A program made the position numbers and the translations under genes. A DNA stretch of 64,000 nt, from assembly GCF_900102005.1 (NCBI RefSeq), contig NZ_LT627736.1:2046001-2110000 (forward strand), read 5' to 3'. Below, one piece after another: positions 60,152-64,000 of the stretch. Under the pieces are notes generated by a model. The model did no database searches. It was not told where the DNA came from and saw only the letters and a list, made by a program, of their open reading frames with translations. Numbering within the stretch: the stretch's first letter is position 1; each line of letters opens with the position of its first letter. Source of the stretch: Microbacterium sp. LKL04. GTDB taxonomy: Bacteria > Actinomycetota > Actinomycetes > Actinomycetales > Microbacteriaceae.

Positions 60152-60685
60152 GTGACCGAAACCTCCCGCTATGTCGTGGCCACCGACGGCGCCTGCAAGG
60201 GCAACCCCGGACCGACGGGGTGGGCCTGGGTCGGCGAGGACGGCCACTGGGCCGCGGGCTCGGTCATCCAGGGCACCAACAACGTCGGCGAATTGCTCGG
60301 TCTCCTGAAGGCGATCGAGGATCACGCGGATGTCAGCGAGCTCGTCGTCCAGGCGGACTCGAAGTACGCGATCGACACCTACGAGAGGTGGATGGACGGT
60401 CACCGGCGCCGCGGCTGGAAAACCTCCACCGGTGCGCCGACCAAGAACGTCGACCTTCTCGAGCAGCTGATCGTGGCTCGTGACGCCCGCCGCGCGGCAG
60501 GCCTTCCCGACGTCGTACTCGAGCATGTCCGCGGCCACCGGGGTCACGTCCTCAACGAGTGGGCCGACGAGCGCGCCGTGCGCGGGGCGGAACACGCGGC
60601 ATCCGGCAAGGAATCCGCGTGGTCGTCGCTCGGCGGCAAGCACGAGAAGCTCGACGTCTCCGAGGCGCCCAAGAAGAAGCGCTGA
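60152..60685 (+). CDS. rnhA: Ribonuclease H type I
   Basis: This 177-residue RNase H domain protein has active-site acids Asp12 (ATDGACKGNPG), Glu47 (NNVGELLGLL), Asp69 (VVQADSKY) and Asp139 (NEWADERA), with GHRGH as the handle-side His region. The C-terminal 35 residues form a basic, flexible tail ending in KKKR. It degrades the RNA strand of RNA-DNA hybrids. The GTG start is supported by the -10 box just upstream. It is convergent with the NUDIX gene, with 1 bp between the stops. Confidence 0.93.
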   Translation: MTETSRYVVATDGACKGNPGPTGWAWVGEDGHWAAGSVIQGTNNVGELLGLLKAIEDHADVSELVVQADSKYAIDTYERWMDGHRRRGWKTSTGAPTKNVDLLEQLIVARDARRAAGLPDVVLEHVRGHRGHVLNEWADERAVRGAEHAASGKESAWSSLGGKHEKLDVSEAPKKKR

Positions 60686-60686
60686 C

Positions 60687-61163
60687 TCAGCGGGCCTGAG
60701 CCAGCAGCTCCACCAGCCGATCGAGTGCGGGCCGCTGCCCCTTCACGACGCGTTCACGGGCTCTGGCCAGCGGCATCCACTCTGCGCGATCGACCTCGGG
60801 GAATGATGCCGTCCGGCCCGATCGTGGCGGCCACTCCATCTCGAACTCGCCGAAGACGAACGCGTCCGCCTCGAAGCCCGCGCCGTCGGCGACGAACACC
60901 GTGACGCGCTTGCCCGTCGAGTAGGCGAACGTGCCGAGCTCGGCGTAGTCGACCTCGGGCGGCAGGATGCCGAGTTCTTCGCGGAACTCCCGCTTCGCGG
61001 CATCCAGGGCATCCTCGCCGTCCTCGAGTTCACCCTTCGGGACCGACCAGGCACCCTCGTCCTTGTTCGCCCAGTACGGCCCGCCCATGTGAGCGACGAA
61101 CGCCGACACCCCGCCCTCACCGTCGAGACGGTAGAGCAGGATGCCGGCGCTGTGCGTGGCCAC
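60687..61163 (-). CDS. NUDIX hydrolase
   Basis: This 158-residue NUDIX protein has the full box starting at Gly44 and ending REFREELGI (58-66). The catalytic acids are in REFREEL. The opening THSAGILLYR and the WANKDEGAWSVPKGE stretch place it with the bacterial NTP pyrophosphohydrolase group that includes predicted nucleotide sanitising enzymes. The start is GTG. It follows the aldo/keto reductase by 16 bp on the same strand and is probably cotranscribed with it. Confidence 0.92.
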   Translation of the reverse strand: MATHSAGILLYRLDGEGGVSAFVAHMGGPYWANKDEGAWSVPKGELEDGEDALDAAKREFREELGILPPEVDYAELGTFAYSTGKRVTVFVADGAGFEADAFVFGEFEMEWPPRSGRTASFPEVDRAEWMPLARARERVVKGQRPALDRLVELLAQAR

Positions 61164-61179
61164 GGACGGGCGGCGCTCG

Positions 61180-62193
61180 TCAGATCAGGCGGGACTTCGG
61201 CGAGACCGAGTACGTCTCCTCCGGGTCGGTGACCGCTGCCGGCGCGAGGGCATCGTTGATGGCGGCGTACGTGTCGTCGTCGAGCTCGATGCCCGAGGCC
61301 TTCACGGTGTCCTCGAGCTGCTCAGGACGCGACGCCCCGATGATCGCCGCGGCGATGTTCGGGTTGTGCAGCACCCACGCGAGGGCGAGCTGCGGCATCG
61401 TGATGCCCGCGCCCTCGGCGATCGGCTGCAGCTTCTGCACGGCGGTGAGCGTCTCGTCCTTCATGAAGCGCTTGATCATGTCGGATCCGCCCTTCTCGTC
61501 GGTCGCGCGCGACCCCTCGGGAAGGGGCTGGCCCGGCTTGTACTTGCCGGTGAGGACGCCCTGCGCCAGCGGCGACCAGACGATCTGCGAGATGCCGAGC
61601 TCCTCGGAGGTCGGGATGACCTTGCCCTCGATGACGCGCCACAGCGCGGAGTACTGCGGCTGGTTCGAGACGAGCTGGAAGCCCAGCTCCTTCGACAGCG
61701 CGTGTCCGGCGCGGAGCTGCTCAGCCGTCCATTCGCTGACGCCGATGTAGAGCGCCTTGCCCTGGCGGACGATGTCGGCGAAGGCCTGCATCGTCTCTTC
61801 GAGCGGGGTCTCGTAGTCGTAGCGGTGCGCCTGGTAGAGGTCGACGTAGTCGGTGTTCAGGCGCTTCAGGGAACCGTTGATGCCCTCGAGGAGGTGCTTA
61901 CGCGAGAGTCCGTGGTCGTTCGGACCCTTGGGACCGGTCGGCCAGTAGACCTTCGTGAAGATCTCGAGGGATTCGCGGCGCTGACCCTTGAGCGCCTCTG
62001 CGAGAACGGACTCGGCCGCGGTGTTGGCGTACGCGTCGGCGGTGTCGAACGAGCTGATGCCGAGGTCGAGGGCCTTGTGAACCGTCGCGATCGCCGCGTC
62101 GTTCTCGACCTGCGACCCGTGGGTGAGCCAGTTGCCGTAGGTGAGTTCAGTGATCTTGAGGCCGCTGTTGCCCAGGAATCGATAATTGACCAT
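61180..62193 (-). CDS. Aldo/keto reductase (Kv-beta-like, AKR6/14 group)
   Basis: This 337-residue NADPH-dependent (beta/alpha)8 reductase keeps the tetrad Asp (FDTADAY), Tyr (DAYANTAAE), Lys (IFTKVYW) and His (YQAHRYD). The C-terminal cofactor loop reads IIGASRPEQLEDT. It resembles YghZ/Kv-beta proteins that reduce aldehydes such as methylglyoxal; the native substrate is unknown. TAGCGT lies 7 nt before the ATG at 62193, so the mRNA is probably leaderless. Confidence 0.93.
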   Translation of the reverse strand: MVNYRFLGNSGLKITELTYGNWLTHGSQVENDAAIATVHKALDLGISSFDTADAYANTAAESVLAEALKGQRRESLEIFTKVYWPTGPKGPNDHGLSRKHLLEGINGSLKRLNTDYVDLYQAHRYDYETPLEETMQAFADIVRQGKALYIGVSEWTAEQLRAGHALSKELGFQLVSNQPQYSALWRVIEGKVIPTSEELGISQIVWSPLAQGVLTGKYKPGQPLPEGSRATDEKGGSDMIKRFMKDETLTAVQKLQPIAEGAGITMPQLALAWVLHNPNIAAAIIGASRPEQLEDTVKASGIELDDDTYAAINDALAPAAVTDPEETYSVSPKSRLI

Positions 62194-62200
62194 GCGTTCG

Positions 62201-62206
62201 ACGCTA
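62201..62206 (-). promoter_or_regulatory. -10 box of the aldo/keto reductase gene
   Basis: TAGCGT on the minus strand, 7 nt upstream of the ATG at 62193, with no ribosome site between. Confidence 0.5.
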
Positions 62207-62271
62207 CTCCCGGGTGCTATCTCGACACGGGGCTCTTGACAGCGTTACGCCGCGGGCAGAATCGCCGGCCG

Positions 62272-62371
62272 GTCAGACCGATGCCACTGACCTGACCTGG
62301 GTCAGACCGATGCCACTGGCCTGACCTGGGTCAGACCGATGCCACTGGCCTGACCTGGGTCAGACCGATGC
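62272..62371. repeat. 29-bp tandem repeats at the rlmN 3' end
   Basis: Three full 29-bp units (62272-62300, 62301-62329, 62330-62358) and 13 bp of a fourth (62359-62371) run into the end of rlmN. The partial unit contains its stop codon. Units 2 and 3 are identical and unit 1 differs by one base. Each unit can fold, since GGTCAGGCC pairs with GGTCTGACC allowing one wobble. Confidence 0.9.
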
Positions 62372-63616
62372 GGCAGCGACCTGATCATCCTCGGTCGCGA
62401 CGAGCTGACCGCACGCGCCGTCGATCTCCTTGCCGCGGGTGTCGCGGAGGGTCGTCGGGATGCCGGCCTCGTTGAGGCGTCGCACGAACTCGTTCTGCAC
62501 GTCGACGTCCGACGAGGTCCAGATCGATCCGGGCGTCGGGTTCAGCGGGATCGGGTTCACGTGCACCCAGCCGCGACCGCGCTGGTTGAGCTTGTCGGCG
62601 AGGAGGTCGGCGCGCCAGGCGTGGTCGTTCATGTCCTTGATGAGCGCGTACTCGATCGAGACGCGGCGGCCGGTCTTCTCGAAGTACTCGCGCGCGGCGT
62701 CGAGCGCTTCGTCGACCTTCCAGCGGGAGTTCACCGGGATGAGCTCGTCGCGCAGCAGGTCGTCGGGCGCGTGCAGCGACAGCGCGAACGTGACCGGGAT
62801 GTCCTCGTTGCTCAGCTTGCGGATCGCGGGGACCAGGCCCACCGTCGAGACGGTGATGCCGCGTGCGCTCATGCCGAGGCCGTGCTTCTTGTCGACCATC
62901 GTCCGGACGGCCTGCATGACCCGGGCGTAGTTGGCGAGCGGCTCACCCATGCCCATGAAGACGATGTTCGTGACGCGCTCGTCCTTGTGGCCGACCTTCC
63001 GGGGGTCGCCGAGGCCGCCATCGGCGATGAGCCGGTTGGCGCGGACGACCTGGTCGACGATCTCGGCCGCAGACATGTTGCGGGTGAGGCCGGCCTGTCC
63101 GGTCGCGCAGAACGGGCAGTTCATGCCACAGCCGGCCTGGCTCGACACGCAGAGCGTGATGCGGCCGGTGTAGCGCATGAGCACCGACTCGACGAGGGCG
63201 CCGTCGTGCAGGCGCCACAGGAACTTGATCGTGTCGCCACCGTCGGTCTCAAGGCGGCGCACCTCGGTCATGAGATTCGGCAGGAGTCCGCCGACGAGCT
63301 CCTCGCGGTTACCTGCCGGCAGATCGGTCATGTGGGCGGGGTCCGACGTGTAGTGCTGGAAGTAGTGCTTCTCGAGCTGCCCGGCGCGGAAGCCCGGCAT
63401 CCCGAGCTCCTTCAGCTTCTCGACGCGCGCATCGTGATCGAGGTCGGCGAGGTGCACCGGCGGCTTGCCGCGCTTGGGGCTCGCGAACTGCAGGAGCGGG
63501 CGACCCTCGGCATCCTTCGCCTGCGTCCACCCCTCGGTCGCGGGCCGCACCTGCTTGGGCGTCGTCGTACGCACGGCGGACATGCCTTCAGGGCGCGCGG
63601 AAGTGGGCTCGGTCAT
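62360..63616 (-). CDS. rlmN: 23S rRNA/tRNA A2503/A37 C2-methyltransferase
   Basis: This 418-residue radical-SAM methyltransferase has the 4Fe-4S ligands Cys163, Cys167 and Cys170 (CGMNCPFC), the SAM motif GMGEP and the C-terminal catalytic Cys in DGACGQL that pairs with a second Cys of the core. It methylates C2 of A2503 in 23S rRNA and A37 of some tRNAs. It has an N-terminal extension of about 50 residues compared with the core. TAGCCT lies 7 nt before the ATG at 63616; the ATG at 63583 is an alternative start. Confidence 0.95.
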   Translation of the reverse strand: MTEPTSARPEGMSAVRTTTPKQVRPATEGWTQAKDAEGRPLLQFASPKRGKPPVHLADLDHDARVEKLKELGMPGFRAGQLEKHYFQHYTSDPAHMTDLPAGNREELVGGLLPNLMTEVRRLETDGGDTIKFLWRLHDGALVESVLMRYTGRITLCVSSQAGCGMNCPFCATGQAGLTRNMSAAEIVDQVVRANRLIADGGLGDPRKVGHKDERVTNIVFMGMGEPLANYARVMQAVRTMVDKKHGLGMSARGITVSTVGLVPAIRKLSNEDIPVTFALSLHAPDDLLRDELIPVNSRWKVDEALDAAREYFEKTGRRVSIEYALIKDMNDHAWRADLLADKLNQRGRGWVHVNPIPLNPTPGSIWTSSDVDVQNEFVRRLNEAGIPTTLRDTRGKEIDGACGQLVATEDDQVAAASV

Positions 63617-63623
63617 GCCTTCC

Positions 63624-63629
63624 AGGCTA
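63624..63629 (-). promoter_or_regulatory. -10 box of rlmN
   Basis: TAGCCT on the minus strand, 7 nt before the rlmN ATG at 63616. It supports the longer start. Confidence 0.45.
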
Positions 63630-63662
63630 CCGGCGACGGGCTGGACGGATGCCGGACGACTC

Positions 63663-63668
63663 TAGACT
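63663..63668 (+). promoter_or_regulatory. -10 box of the antiterminator gene
   Basis: TAGACT ends 6 nt before the ATG at 63675, again the leaderless spacing. Confidence 0.5.
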
Positions 63669-63674
63669 CGGGGC

Positions 63675-64000
63675 ATGACGGATGGGGCTCCGCGGCGCCG
63701 CGGAACGGTTGTGCACAAGGTGCTCAACAACAACGTCGTCATCTCGCTCGACGAGCAGGGCCGCGAACGCGTCCTCATGGGCCGCGGCCTCGGATTCCAG
63801 CTGAAGCCCACCGACTCCCTCGACCCTGCCAAGGTCGAGAAGACCTTCATCCTCGACGCCGGCGAGGACGGCGAGCGCGAACGCCGGATGCTGACCGACA
63901 CCCCCTACCCGATCATCGAAGCCGTCTCGCGCGCCGTCGACCAGGCCGAGCGGACTCTCGGGCATCACCTCGGGCGCCGGTTGACCGTCGCGGTCATCGA
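63675..64000 (+). CDS. LicT/BglG-type antiterminator, partial
   Basis: The visible 108 residues are the N-terminus of a PRD-domain antiterminator. The CAT RNA-binding domain (about 8-62) has the classic KVLNNNVVISLDEQG and MGRGLGFQLKPTDSLD patterns, followed by the start of the first PTS regulation domain. Such proteins bind an RNA antiterminator in front of PTS sugar genes and are switched by phosphorylation. The gene runs off the window end. No PTS gene is visible here, so its target lies beyond the edge. Confidence 0.88.
   Translation, partial: MTDGAPRRRGTVVHKVLNNNVVISLDEQGRERVLMGRGLGFQLKPTDSLDPAKVEKTFILDAGEDGERERRMLTDTPYPIIEAVSRAVDQAERTLGHHLGRRLTVAVI

Noticed and set aside
62272-62371. 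CRISPR array
   Set aside because: The 29-bp units follow each other without spacers and no cas gene is near.

Overview
The window is about 70% G+C and densely packed. Many genes overlap by ATGA or GTGA. Many start codons lie 6-8 nt behind a TANNNT -10 box, which suggests leaderless mRNAs. Together with a DUF222/HNH endonuclease, choice-of-anchor surface proteins, a circularly permuted ATP-grasp/alpha-E/transglutaminase operon and abundant GGATGCC/GGCATCC words, this points to an actinobacterium of the family Microbacteriaceae, probably Microbacterium. The taxon is an inference from style and gene content, not from a marker gene.

Region 1 (98-1905) is a MarR regulator with a multidrug-type MFS exporter. 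Region 2 (1912-21509) is a plant-glycoside utilisation locus. A TetR regulator and a GH2 glycosidase on the minus strand diverge from a Dpp/Opp-type ABC importer: lipoprotein, permease, a permease fused to an ATPase, and a second ATPase. A GH3 beta-glycosidase, a serine hydrolase, a GH78 alpha-L-rhamnosidase and a DUF5060/apiosidase-like glycosidase follow the importer. An NTF2-like protein comes next, and a second GH3 with its own TetR regulator closes the locus.

Region 3 (21773-29755) is the most interesting part. A FadR-type regulator diverges from a tight seven-gene operon whose order reads as a complete oxidative D-apiose pathway. The steps are an SDR (candidate D-apiose dehydrogenase), D-apionolactone lactonase (ApnL), D-apionate oxidoisomerase (ApnO), 3-oxo-isoapionate decarboxylase (OiaC-like), L-erythrulose kinase (LerK, DhaK-DhaL fusion), a TIM-like L-erythrulose-1-phosphate isomerase (LerI) and an RpiB-like D-erythrulose-4-phosphate isomerase (DerI). 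The end product would be D-erythrose 4-phosphate. With the rhamnosidase, glucosidases and apiosidase-like enzyme next door, the two regions could form one extracellular-glycoside-to-central-metabolism system for apiose-containing plant compounds.

Region 4 (29833-45885) holds a small acidic protein, the transglutaminase/alpha-E/ATP-grasp operon, arginine and proline catabolism (dimethylargininase-like protein, RocD, PutA), a thioesterase, a GNAT acetyltransferase, an ETF operon with a cytochrome b561-like membrane protein, and a small membrane protein. Region 5 (46013-52673) holds the HNH endonuclease, RidA, an enoyl-CoA hydratase, and a large secreted 5'-nucleotidase fused to a choice-of-anchor propeller. 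Region 6 (52741-58392) is a propionate (2-methylcitrate) operon with a thiolase and a GntR regulator. Region 7 (58450-64000) holds a TetR/quinone oxidoreductase pair, RNase H, a NUDIX hydrolase, an aldo/keto reductase, RlmN with 29-bp repeats at its 3' end, and the start of a PRD/LicT-type antiterminator cut by the window edge. I saw no tRNA, rRNA, CRISPR array, insertion sequence or origin.
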